Positions 1 to 8,862 of a stretch of 64,000 nucleotides of DNA are shown here, piece by piece. Source of the DNA: Flavobacteriales bacterium (GTDB lineage Bacteria; Bacteroidota; Bacteroidia; CAIKAF01); contig JANWWP010000023.1 of assembly GCA_025055575.1 (NCBI GenBank), positions 38,763-102,762 of the forward strand, written 5' to 3'. Within the stretch, counting starts at the first letter, position 1, and each line of letters starts with the position of its first letter. Made by a program: the position numbers and the translations under genes. Below the pieces are notes generated by a model. The model made no database searches. It saw only the letters and a program-made list of their open reading frames with translations, and was not told the origin of the DNA.

Positions 1-2
1 AT

Positions 3-1931
3 GCCCAGAACCCCGTCTTCTGGCAAACCTGGCATCGCGCGGTATTTGAAGAGGCCCAGCGCCGCGACTGTTTGGTAATACTTAGCATTGGCTATGCCAC
101 ATGCCACTGGTGCCATGTGATGGAACATGAGAGCTTTTCCGATCCGCTCGTGGCCGAAGTAATGAATGCCCATTACCTCTGCATTAAGGTGGACCGTGAA
201 GAGCTACCGGATGTGGACGCCTATTATATGGATGCCGTCCAGGCCATGGGAATACCCGGAGGCTGGCCTCTCAACCTCATTTTATTATCGGATGGCCGTC
301 CGGTTTTCGGCGGCACGTATTTCCCGAAACAAAGATGGCTGCGCCTTTTGCAGGACCTTGCTGAACTGTACAAAAGTGAAAAAAAACGCTTTCTGGAATA
401 TGCTGAACAACTCGCTCTCGCCCTCCAGGAATATGGACCCACCGGAAGTCGCGTTCCCCAGCAGACGGATGAATCCCAGCTGAAAGAAGCACTGAATACT
501 TTATTCCAGCAATTTGACACGTCGTACGGCGGGCTTAAGAAAGCCCCTAAATTTCCGGTACCCGTGTGGTGGAATTTCGTGTTAGACTATGCCCTTTTAC
601 ATCAGCGCCCGGACCTGGCAGATCATGTGCATTTCACATTAGGAAAAATGGCTTTGAGCGGACTTAGGGATCATGTGGAAGGCGGATTTTTCAGATATTC
701 TACGGATGCGGCTTGGCACATCCCCCATTTTGAGAAAATGCTCTATGACAATGCTCAGCTCATCAGCCTCTTTTCCAGGGCTTATCGCCACAGGCACATT
801 CCATTATATAAAGATGTAGTGAATACCACCACAGCCTGGCTGGAAGCCCGGCTGCAGCTACCCAATGGCCTGTATGCCAGCGGACTGGATGCCGATTCGG
901 CAGAGGGGGAAGGCGCCTACTATACTTTTAGAGAAGAAGAATTAAAAAATTTGGGGGGAACTGAATTTTCCTGCATGGCCGAAGCTTTGGGAATACTTCC
1001 TGAACTTCGGTGGGAGGGCCGGTATCATGTTTTTCCCAAAAAATTGTTCGATGCCTTTCCTGCTGAAGGAAAAGATGCGACATATTACACCCATGTGTGG
1101 ACAGCTCTGCGGACACTTCGTCAGGACCGCCCGACGCCGGCGCTGGACGACAAAGCTTTGCTGGGCTGGAATGCCTTGCTCGTCAAAGCCTTTGTGGAAG
1201 CGGCATGGGCTTTCCCAAAAGCGGGTTTTGAGGAAAAAGCACAAAATCTAGCCCAAAGGTTAAAAGACCATTTTCTGTCTGAGAAGAACCGGCCTTTGCG
1301 TTGTTGTTATCCGGATGGCACCCGTATCTCAGCCCGTTCCGATGATCTGGCTCTGGCTATTGAGGCCTTCATTTATCTGGCAGCCCTCACCGGCAGCGAT
1401 GCCCACTGGCAGCTGGCTGTTCAGCTCATGAACTTGGCTTTGGAGACATTTGGCGATCCTGCAGAGCCATTTTTCCGAATGACTTCCTTGCAGGAAAATA
1501 ATCTTTTGCCCGCGCCGCTTTATGAAACCGAAGATTCTGTCATTCCTTCGGCCAACGCTGTCATGTGTGGAAATTTGATGTACTTAGGAATTTTTACAGG
1601 GAATACGGCCTGGATAGAAAATGCATTGCGGATGTTAGAGGCCATCCGCCCGATGGCCTACCGCTACCCAGGCGCTCACGGCTTGTGGCTATCCTGGCAA
1701 AGCCTTCTGCCTGAGGGTCCCGCTATTTCTGCACTCACCAATCGGGCCCCGGATAAATGGATGGAAGTGGCACAATGTTACAGGCCGGGAGTATTGCCCA
1801 TAAAAGGATCCGAAACTTCAGCATGGCCTTTTATTGCGGAAAAAAGACGGGCCCCCGGAAGTTGGCATCTGTGCAACGTACACACCTGTCTTCCCCCTGC
1901 CGCCCACTTTTGCGCATCATCAGAAGACTAG
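3..1931 (+). CDS. Thioredoxin domain-containing protein, YyaL/DUF255 (SPATA20-like) family; 5' end lies outside the window
   Basis: Frame 3 is open from the window edge (AQNPVFWQTWHRAVFEEAQRRDCLVILSIGYATCHWCHVMEHESF); CHWCHVMEHESF is the DUF255 hallmark. The ORF-track start at 72 is an internal TTG. Confidence 0.92.
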   Translation, partial: AQNPVFWQTWHRAVFEEAQRRDCLVILSIGYATCHWCHVMEHESFSDPLVAEVMNAHYLCIKVDREELPDVDAYYMDAVQAMGIPGGWPLNLILLSDGRPVFGGTYFPKQRWLRLLQDLAELYKSEKKRFLEYAEQLALALQEYGPTGSRVPQQTDESQLKEALNTLFQQFDTSYGGLKKAPKFPVPVWWNFVLDYALLHQRPDLADHVHFTLGKMALSGLRDHVEGGFFRYSTDAAWHIPHFEKMLYDNAQLISLFSRAYRHRHIPLYKDVVNTTTAWLEARLQLPNGLYASGLDADSAEGEGAYYTFREEELKNLGGTEFSCMAEALGILPELRWEGRYHVFPKKLFDAFPAEGKDATYYTHVWTALRTLRQDRPTPALDDKALLGWNALLVKAFVEAAWAFPKAGFEEKAQNLAQRLKDHFLSEKNRPLRCCYPDGTRISARSDDLALAIEAFIYLAALTGSDAHWQLAVQLMNLALETFGDPAEPFFRMTSLQENNLLPAPLYETEDSVIPSANAVMCGNLMYLGIFTGNTAWIENALRMLEAIRPMAYRYPGAHGLWLSWQSLLPEGPAISALTNRAPDKWMEVAQCYRPGVLPIKGSETSAWPFIAEKRRAPGSWHLCNVHTCLPPAAHFCASSED

Positions 1932-1999
1932 GAAAACCTCTGATTAAAGGATTTTTTCCTAATCGGGCAGAAAAACTTGGAAAAGCCTTCTGATTTTCC

Positions 2000-2007
2000 T
2001 AACTTTG
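2000..2007 (+). promoter_or_regulatory. Bacteroidota -7 element TAACTTTG, with TTG about 20 nt upstream (1977-1979)
   Basis: TTG-N20-TAACTTTG, 19 nt before the ATG at 2027. Confidence 0.6.
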
Positions 2008-2026
2008 ACTTGAAATTAGCATAAAC

Positions 2027-3907
2027 ATGAAGAAAGTTGCCTTTTCCATTTTAAGTCTTTCAATTGGGGCCTTGGCCGTTCAAGCACAAACGCTTCAGGG
2101 CCTCACAAAAAATGCCGTTTCCGGCGTGGCCTTGAAAACTACCAATTACAAATACACCGGGGAAGAAATTCTTCCGGCGCTCATCGCCCCCGCCGCGCCT
2201 TATGTTTCGGCAGCTTACGACCAGTATGAGAAAGCCATGAACGAGGTGACAGCCGTAAAAATTGGGACCACCCGTTACGATTTACAGTCCAATTATGCAG
2301 TGGCCAACCGGATAAAATTTTATCCGGATAAAACCGTCACTTGTGTGTGGACCATGTCCCTCACAGATGGTGGATGGCCCGACCGCGGCACTGGTCTTAA
2401 TTACTGGAATGGCACCTCCTGGGCCTATCCGGATCCAGGACCCACCAGCCGCATAGAAACCGTTCGTATCGGCTGGCCCACGCTGGACTTCGTGGAAACA
2501 GTGAATAAAAAGGAATTTGTAATTTCCCACAATGCCGCCAATCCCTCCCTTCATATTATTGGACAAGCCAACAAAGGCTCCATGGCCTGGACCGGTGAAG
2601 CCGACATCACCCAATTACCCACCCTGTGGCCCCGTTGCAAGACCGGCGGGCCCGACGGCAGCACCATCCACTGCATTTCCACTACCGACCCAAGCGGGGC
2701 GCCCTATCAAGGCATTTTGGCAGCCAATGTTTACGCACGCAGCTTAAATGGTGGCGCCACCTGGGATCAGACCATGGTTATTCTGCCCGGCATGGACAGC
2801 ACCCAAACCTCGGGAGGTGGCGGTGATACCTACGCCATCGACGTGCGCGGAAATACTGTAGTTGCGGCCTTCTTCAACACTTTTGAACCCAGTTTCATTC
2901 TCAAATCCACCGATAATGGCAACACTTGGACTAAAACAGTCTTTGTAAATACCGGATTCGGGAAGTACAATGTGGACGGCCAAATCAGTGACGTGAACGG
3001 GGATATGATACCCGACACCGTGACCAGCACCGATCAGGCCGGCACCGTCATTTTAGATCAGAATAATGTGGCTCATGTCTTTTTTGGAGCCATGCGCTAT
3101 CTGGATGATGTAGATACCGGCGGCACTTATTCCTACTTCCCCGGCACAAGCGGACTTTTCCATTGGGCTGAAGGCATGAGCCAACCTGCCTTGGTGGCAG
3201 ATCTTGTGGATGAAAACGGAAACGGTACGATTGATATTGCCGGCACCAGTGAAATTGCTACTTACTACACATCTCTCACTTCCCATCCCACAGCTACCAT
3301 TGGGCCTAATGGTGAAATAGGGGTAGGCTATTCCGGTTTTGATGAATCCCGCATGAGCGCTAACCAAACCCAAAAGCTACGGCGACTTTATTTCATTAAA
3401 TCCACCGATGGGGGCACCACCTGGTCGGCGCCCCAGCAAGTTGCTGAGGCCGGGGACGAATTTGGAGAATATATGTATGCCACTCTGGCTCCCAACAGCG
3501 ACAATAACATCCGCCTTTGGGTACAAAGAGACTACGAGCCTGGTTTGATTGTTCGCGGCGATCAGGACAGTCCCGACAACAACGACATCCTGTATTTGCA
3601 ACTCACCTGGGATTTCCAAGATGCTCTCGTAGGTATCAAAAATGATTTCCAACTCGCCCGTCAAGCCAGACTCCAGCCCAACCCTGCCAGGGATGTGACT
3701 TACCTTTCAGCAGACCTTGTGAAAGGGGGTCTTTTCTCCATCCAAATTATGGACAACACAGGCAAAATCATTCAGCACAATACACAGTCTTTATCCGCCG
3801 GCCTTAACAGCATTCCACTCTCGGTGGAAAGCCTGTCCAGCGGCTTGTACCATGTTGTGCTGCAAAATGCAGAAGGGAGGATTTCCATTCCTTTAATTCG
3901 GAATTAA
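2027..3907 (+). CDS. Secreted protein with BNR/sialidase-like repeats and T9SS type A C-terminal sorting domain
   Basis: Signal peptide; repeated STDNGNTW/STDGGTTW motifs; C-terminal RLQPNPARDVTYLS...SGLYHVVLQNAEGR. Confidence 0.8.
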   Translation: MKKVAFSILSLSIGALAVQAQTLQGLTKNAVSGVALKTTNYKYTGEEILPALIAPAAPYVSAAYDQYEKAMNEVTAVKIGTTRYDLQSNYAVANRIKFYPDKTVTCVWTMSLTDGGWPDRGTGLNYWNGTSWAYPDPGPTSRIETVRIGWPTLDFVETVNKKEFVISHNAANPSLHIIGQANKGSMAWTGEADITQLPTLWPRCKTGGPDGSTIHCISTTDPSGAPYQGILAANVYARSLNGGATWDQTMVILPGMDSTQTSGGGGDTYAIDVRGNTVVAAFFNTFEPSFILKSTDNGNTWTKTVFVNTGFGKYNVDGQISDVNGDMIPDTVTSTDQAGTVILDQNNVAHVFFGAMRYLDDVDTGGTYSYFPGTSGLFHWAEGMSQPALVADLVDENGNGTIDIAGTSEIATYYTSLTSHPTATIGPNGEIGVGYSGFDESRMSANQTQKLRRLYFIKSTDGGTTWSAPQQVAEAGDEFGEYMYATLAPNSDNNIRLWVQRDYEPGLIVRGDQDSPDNNDILYLQLTWDFQDALVGIKNDFQLARQARLQPNPARDVTYLSADLVKGGLFSIQIMDNTGKIIQHNTQSLSAGLNSIPLSVESLSSGLYHVVLQNAEGRISIPLIRN

Positions 3908-3926
3908 AAAAATGAACCTTAAGTTG

Positions 3927-3950
3927 AGCCGGCGCATAGCCGGCTTTTTT
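3927..3950 (+). terminator. Rho-independent terminator
   Basis: AGCCGGC-GCATA-GCCGGCT followed by T6. Confidence 0.85.
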
Positions 3951-3957
3951 ATTTTTG
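3950..3957 (+). promoter_or_regulatory. Candidate -7 element TATTTTTG overlapping the terminator T-tract
   Basis: Matches TAnnTTTG, 18 nt before the ATG at 3976. Confidence 0.45.
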
Positions 3958-3975
3958 TGAAGTGAATTAAAAAAA

Positions 3976-5235
3976 ATGATGAGAAAATTTATTTACGCAA
4001 CCGCCCTATCCGTGGCGATAACCCCCCTGAAGGCCCAGCGCTTGACCGAAAGCCCCAGCCGGCTTCCGGTAGGGAAAATCCACCAAGCTCAGGTATTTGA
4101 CCTGACGCGTCTTCGTTCCGTGAATCCCCAATTGAATAAAGCGCCGGAGTTTCGCTGGCTGAATTATGGCCTTCAGCTGGACCAGTTTTTCTCTCCTAAC
4201 GCGGCGGAAGCCTGGTTTATGCACAACTTCCCCGATTCAACGGTGATTTTGGGCGTCACATCAACAGGAGAAGTCGTGTATCCTTGGATTCACAAAACAG
4301 CCACCATACTGGACCCTAAAAACATGCCGGATCCCTGGATTACGCCTTCTACTTCCTACACATTGGATTCTTTGGGCATAGTGTATGCCTATTTAAGGTC
4401 TCTGCCGCCCAGCGTGGTGGACAGCGTCATCGTTGAAATCATAAAACATGACAACAATCTGGTGTATACGGGTATTGGCGGAAGCTACACTTGGCAGGAC
4501 ATCGAGTATGAATTTGCTACCAACAGGGTGAAACCTTATCAGGTCATCAAAAGGATTGCTGTGCCTCTCACCCAAAACGACAGTACTTCTTTTGCCTCGG
4601 AAATTTTCATTCCGGTAACAGGCGTACCTGTCCAGCCCGGAAGTAACCGTATTGGCGCGGTGGTTTCCTATAAACCCGGCTTTAGCTACACGATCACGGA
4701 CTCCTTGGACAACCTGAACCAGTTTTACCAAATGTCACTTGAACAAAATGGAGCGAGCACAGATCCAAATTATTATGGAACTCCTGGAGACGCCAACTCC
4801 GATCTGAATTGTTCCTTTATTCTGCCGGTTTCCGTGCGGTATAATTATAATCCCAATGGTTGGAACGGCTACTTTATTCCCACTTGGGCTTTTGCCACCG
4901 GTTACCGCTATGAGCACCACCTCATCGAATTTGGACTCACGGCAGATTTAGCCTCTGTCAAAACCTCCGATCCTTTGGTGGAGTTATTTAATGCTCTTCC
5001 TGTTCCAGCTGACGAAGATCTTACACTGAATATCCAAATGCATAAAGCCGCTTCGGCCCATGTGAAAATTTACGACCTGGCCGGGAAACTTCTCCTTCAA
5101 CAAAATCTTGGCCATTTGCAGGCCGGATTTAACAGTGTGCCGGTACCGGTCAGTGCCTTGCCCACCGGGGTTTACAACCTCACGCTGCACACGCCGGCAG
5201 GAACCTCCAGCCGCAAGATTGTTGTAAAGCACTAA
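3976..5235 (+). CDS. Hypothetical secreted protein with T9SS-type C-terminal sorting domain
   Basis: Signal peptide; C-terminal VKIYDLAGKLLLQQNL...LPTGVYNLTLHTPAGTSSRKIVVKH. Confidence 0.75.
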   Translation: MMRKFIYATALSVAITPLKAQRLTESPSRLPVGKIHQAQVFDLTRLRSVNPQLNKAPEFRWLNYGLQLDQFFSPNAAEAWFMHNFPDSTVILGVTSTGEVVYPWIHKTATILDPKNMPDPWITPSTSYTLDSLGIVYAYLRSLPPSVVDSVIVEIIKHDNNLVYTGIGGSYTWQDIEYEFATNRVKPYQVIKRIAVPLTQNDSTSFASEIFIPVTGVPVQPGSNRIGAVVSYKPGFSYTITDSLDNLNQFYQMSLEQNGASTDPNYYGTPGDANSDLNCSFILPVSVRYNYNPNGWNGYFIPTWAFATGYRYEHHLIEFGLTADLASVKTSDPLVELFNALPVPADEDLTLNIQMHKAASAHVKIYDLAGKLLLQQNLGHLQAGFNSVPVPVSALPTGVYNLTLHTPAGTSSRKIVVKH

Positions 5236-5258
5236 ACTATTAATTTCTCATAAACATT

Positions 5259-5286
5259 AAAAAAGCCCCTTAAAGGGGCTTTTTTA
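5259..5286 (+). terminator. Rho-independent terminator
   Basis: AGCCCCT-TAA-AGGGGCT followed by T6. Confidence 0.85.
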
Positions 5287-5400
5287 TTTTGGATCCAGTG
5301 TGTCCTATTTGGGGGCTCCGTGTTTCTTATACCGTATTCTATCGAATCGAAGAGAAAAGGTTTTATTAAGCTGAGAGTTTTAAATTCTTTATTTTGGTTT

Positions 5401-6315
5401 TTATTGAAGGATAAAAGAACCCCTCGAAATTATCCGCTGCCCTTCGATCACTTTCAAATGGTACGGACCGGACGGGAAACCCTGCACATTTAGGGTGATA
5501 GGCCATTGTGTCACCGCATGTTGAGCTACCTGACGCCCCGTGGCATCCGTGATGACCAACACACCGTGCGATTGCCATCCCTCCACACCTATGTGCAGAA
5601 CATCACGGGTAGGATTAGGCCAGAGGCGCATTGGCAATCCGGGATAACTTTCTGAAAGACCGGAGCTGTATTCTAATTCCAGTTCGTCCACCCATAATGT
5701 GGAATTATTTTTCCCTGCACAAGCCAAAAGGTTGCTAAAATTGTAGCCGGCGCTGGACACACAAAGAATAATAAGAGAATCCGGCACCAGGGTGGTGGAA
5801 TAATACGTGATAGGCATATCGAATGGGGTGTAGGCCGCCACAGAATTTTTAATTTTCATGGCAGCGCGACCCACCGTATCCCTTACGGCTCCATTGCGCT
5901 TCATCAGGGCGATAAGAATCTCAGCCGAGTCGCCCTGAACAGGGCTGTATTTATACCAGCCCTTAAAGCGCGTAGGTTTTTCCGTGAAGGGCACGCCTAA
6001 AAATGCCGCCGGAGGCGCCGTCTGAACCTGTATTGTGGCCAATACCCCCGGAATAAAAATATTCAAGGCTACCAGCGTGTTGGATTTGAGTTCGGCGGCC
6101 AGATTGCTTTTGGCATCGCTGGTTTTGGTGACAGTGACAGGAACCCCCAGGCTGGTGAGGCTGTTCAAGGTTTTGAGCATCGTGCCGGCAGGCTCTTCAT
6201 AGCTGCCCATATTGTTCCAACTGTCCAAATTGCCGTTGTCAATCTGGGTCTGAGCCGAAAGGGATCCATATCCCCACAAGGCCGAAATGCAAAACAGTGT
6301 AAAGGTTTTTTTCAT
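5401..6315 (-). CDS. PCMD-like, T9SS type A sorting domain-containing protein
   Basis: Signal peptide; N-terminal NGNLDSWNNMGSYEEPAG; C-terminal RLWPNPTRDVLHIGVEG...FPSGPYHLKV. Confidence 0.7.
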   Translation of the reverse strand: MKKTFTLFCISALWGYGSLSAQTQIDNGNLDSWNNMGSYEEPAGTMLKTLNSLTSLGVPVTVTKTSDAKSNLAAELKSNTLVALNIFIPGVLATIQVQTAPPAAFLGVPFTEKPTRFKGWYKYSPVQGDSAEILIALMKRNGAVRDTVGRAAMKIKNSVAAYTPFDMPITYYSTTLVPDSLIILCVSSAGYNFSNLLACAGKNNSTLWVDELELEYSSGLSESYPGLPMRLWPNPTRDVLHIGVEGWQSHGVLVITDATGRQVAQHAVTQWPITLNVQGFPSGPYHLKVIEGQRIISRGSFILQ

Positions 6316-6334
6316 ATATTAAAAATAAAGCAGT

Positions 6335-6342
6335 CAAATTTA
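6335..6342 (-). promoter_or_regulatory. -7 element TAAATTTG for the downstream T9SS gene, overlapping the stop codon of the TonB receptor gene
   Basis: Reverse complement of CAAATTTA; the TAA stop at 6342-6340 is part of the element. Confidence 0.55.
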
Positions 6343-8778
6343 CAACGATAAGCCCAGTTGTAGCATCCAGGTCCGGGGTTCGGACGGGCTCATGGGCCGA
6401 AGAGCGTAAGCGCGGTTGGTAATGTTGTTCACAATCCAGGCCACGCGCCAGGTCTCACCTAATATGACACCCACCCGCGCATCGCCCACGGTGTTGCCGG
6501 TTTCCCGATCTCTATAATGCCGAATGCCCGTAGCAAAAGCTGTCGGCGTATCCAGATCATAGAAAAAGCGGTCAATAGATTGCATTTTACTGTAATATCG
6601 GACAGAGAAGCCGGCAAAGAGTTGGTGGCGGTTTTTCCGGCCCAATTTCACATTCAACTGGCAATCCCACTTCACTAAGTGCTGAATCCGGTATTTCAGA
6701 ATGCGCCGGGCCGTGTCGCCCACAGTGGAATTGAGGTAGGTGATGGTGTCTTTATTGGGCAGCCAGGTGAGACGTGCATACACATAATCCGGCGTGAGGG
6801 TTTGGGGCAGGGTGTAGGTATAGCCCCCGAACATTTGAAATTCTACACGGTCCGAAAACTTGCCCGAACCGGCCACAGAGGCTTCCAGACCCCACACCCG
6901 CGCCTTGCCTGTATTGAGGAACCTGAATCCCAGATCTTTGGAAATATTGCCCGTTTGGCCCCAACGACCGGAATTAAATTCCACAAAATTTTCATAATGT
7001 TGATAAAACCCGCACAGATCCACAAACCCACCAAAATTGCGGATTCTATACAGTTGCTTTATTCCGACTTCGGCGCTCCAGCTGTTTTCCGGCAGGAGAT
7101 CCGGATTGGGGAAAAAACCGAAGCCGCCCACATTGGTGAGAATGTAACGTTCGCCAATGCTGGGGAAACGAAAACCCTGGCCCCAGGAGCCCCTCAGATA
7201 CGTTGCTTCGGTGAGCATGAGATTCATCCCCGTTCGAAAAACAGGTTTTCCACGTTCCAAACCATTGATCTCAAAATATTCAAAACGGGCTCCGCCCAGC
7301 ACCGTCAAGCGCTTGAACATTTTTTTTTCCAGTTGCAAATACAGGGCGGCATTTTGTTGATGACTGCGGTTGCCTCCACCAGGCAGCCCAATGAAAATCC
7401 GGCTGGAGGCCGAAGTATATTGGCCTGAAAGCCCTGTTATTAAGTTGAATCCGATTTTTTTAAAAAACCTTTGATACTGATATTCCGCGAAGAAATTATG
7501 GCTTTGAGAAAATTGATCTTTATCGGCGTCGTTGTGGCTCAGGAAATATCGGCCCCGTGCGGTGTGACGATCTCCAGATTTGGCGTAATGGGTGATGAAA
7601 GGATCTAAATACACCAGCACATCTTTATAATTGTAAAGCGAACCCGGAAAAGAAACATACATCCCGGTGGTGTCATCGTACCAGAAGTAACTCTCGGCCT
7701 GGTGCTGCACCATTACATTTCCGCTCAGGCCGTACACCAGCCCTTCTACTTTTTGATTGCGATGGCGCACCGAAAAATTTATTCTTCCGCGCCGGTCATA
7801 GCGGCCTTTATTTTTGGGATTCAGATCAGAGGGCTTTACGAAGGTGGTGTCGGGTTTTAATTTTTCAGGCCCCACAAATCCATTTTCAAAATAGAAATTG
7901 CCTCCGATGACGATATCCCAGCTTCCCTGCTTGCGGGCGTGATTGAATCCCAATCCCGAAAAAAACGGAACCCGTCCCTCCAGAAGCCGGTCGCGCGAGC
8001 TATACCACCGGCGGCCCTTAGGCAATTCATACAAGCCGCTGAACACGTTCACACGGGTTTCAGGCTTTTCCTTGGCAAAAGCGGTGCGCACATTGATGAC
8101 GCCATTCATGGCCATGGAACCATACAGCACGCTGGAAGCGCCTTTGAGCACTTCAATCTGTTCCACATTTTCCACAGGCAGCAATTCCCATACAGGCCGG
8201 CCTACATCCACCCGCATCAGAGGCATATCGTCCACCAAAATCAACACCCGACTTCCCAAGCCGCTGCTGAAACCGCTTCCTCCGCGCACCTGAGGTTCGT
8301 TATCCACAACGGCCACACCGGGGGTTTGTTCCACGGCCTTATCCAGGGTGATGGTGTTTTTGTTCTGAATGAGCGTGGGTTGTATCACGTCCACCGTCGT
8401 GGTAAGTTCCTGTTGTTTTTGTTCGTAACGTCCGGCCGATACCACCGTGGTTTCCAAAAGCCGGGCCCTACGCATCATCTCTACATTCAAAACTGTCACG
8501 CTGTGAGCCTTCGCCTCCACCAGACGAAATTCTTTTTCATACCCCACGGCCGAAAAATTCAGCCGGGTGAGGCCGGGCTTTAGTTCAATGGAAAATTGAC
8601 CCTGGATATCCGAAACGGTGCCTTTGCCACTTTCTCCAATGGTGATATGGACAAAAGGCAGAGGTTCTTTTGTCTCGCCATCGATGATACGGCCTTTAAT
8701 CGTTCCATTTTGGGCTAGGGCCGGTTGGGAGAGGAAAATGCTGCAATGGGTTAATACAAAGGGTATAAGTAATCTCAT
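6340..8778 (-). CDS. TonB-dependent receptor with N-terminal carboxypeptidase-regulatory-like domain
   Basis: GTIKGRIIDGETKEPLPFVHITIGESGKGTVSDIQGQFSI; plug domain (RGGSGFSSGLGSRVLILVDDMPL, VEQIEVLKGASSVLYGSMAMNGVINVRT); start set at MRLLIPF. Confidence 0.92.
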   Translation of the reverse strand: MRLLIPFVLTHCSIFLSQPALAQNGTIKGRIIDGETKEPLPFVHITIGESGKGTVSDIQGQFSIELKPGLTRLNFSAVGYEKEFRLVEAKAHSVTVLNVEMMRRARLLETTVVSAGRYEQKQQELTTTVDVIQPTLIQNKNTITLDKAVEQTPGVAVVDNEPQVRGGSGFSSGLGSRVLILVDDMPLMRVDVGRPVWELLPVENVEQIEVLKGASSVLYGSMAMNGVINVRTAFAKEKPETRVNVFSGLYELPKGRRWYSSRDRLLEGRVPFFSGLGFNHARKQGSWDIVIGGNFYFENGFVGPEKLKPDTTFVKPSDLNPKNKGRYDRRGRINFSVRHRNQKVEGLVYGLSGNVMVQHQAESYFWYDDTTGMYVSFPGSLYNYKDVLVYLDPFITHYAKSGDRHTARGRYFLSHNDADKDQFSQSHNFFAEYQYQRFFKKIGFNLITGLSGQYTSASSRIFIGLPGGGNRSHQQNAALYLQLEKKMFKRLTVLGGARFEYFEINGLERGKPVFRTGMNLMLTEATYLRGSWGQGFRFPSIGERYILTNVGGFGFFPNPDLLPENSWSAEVGIKQLYRIRNFGGFVDLCGFYQHYENFVEFNSGRWGQTGNISKDLGFRFLNTGKARVWGLEASVAGSGKFSDRVEFQMFGGYTYTLPQTLTPDYVYARLTWLPNKDTITYLNSTVGDTARRILKYRIQHLVKWDCQLNVKLGRKNRHQLFAGFSVRYYSKMQSIDRFFYDLDTPTAFATGIRHYRDRETGNTVGDARVGVILGETWRVAWIVNNITNRAYALRPMSPSEPRTWMLQLGLSL

Positions 8779-8862
8779 TCTGAATTTGGGACACTGCAAA
8801 CCTAAACAAATTCTTAATGGCGTTAATGAAGGGCATCAGGGTGGCCCTCCGTCCCCCCGGAG

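Noticed and set aside
3-1931. Frameshift or pseudogene in the YyaL-like gene
   Set aside because: The apparent short N-terminus is due to the window edge; the frame is open upstream.
6679-8583. Long plus-strand ORFs (249 aa and 214 aa) opposite the TonB receptor
   Set aside because: Antisense to a clear CDS, no family motifs, composition typical of shadow frames.
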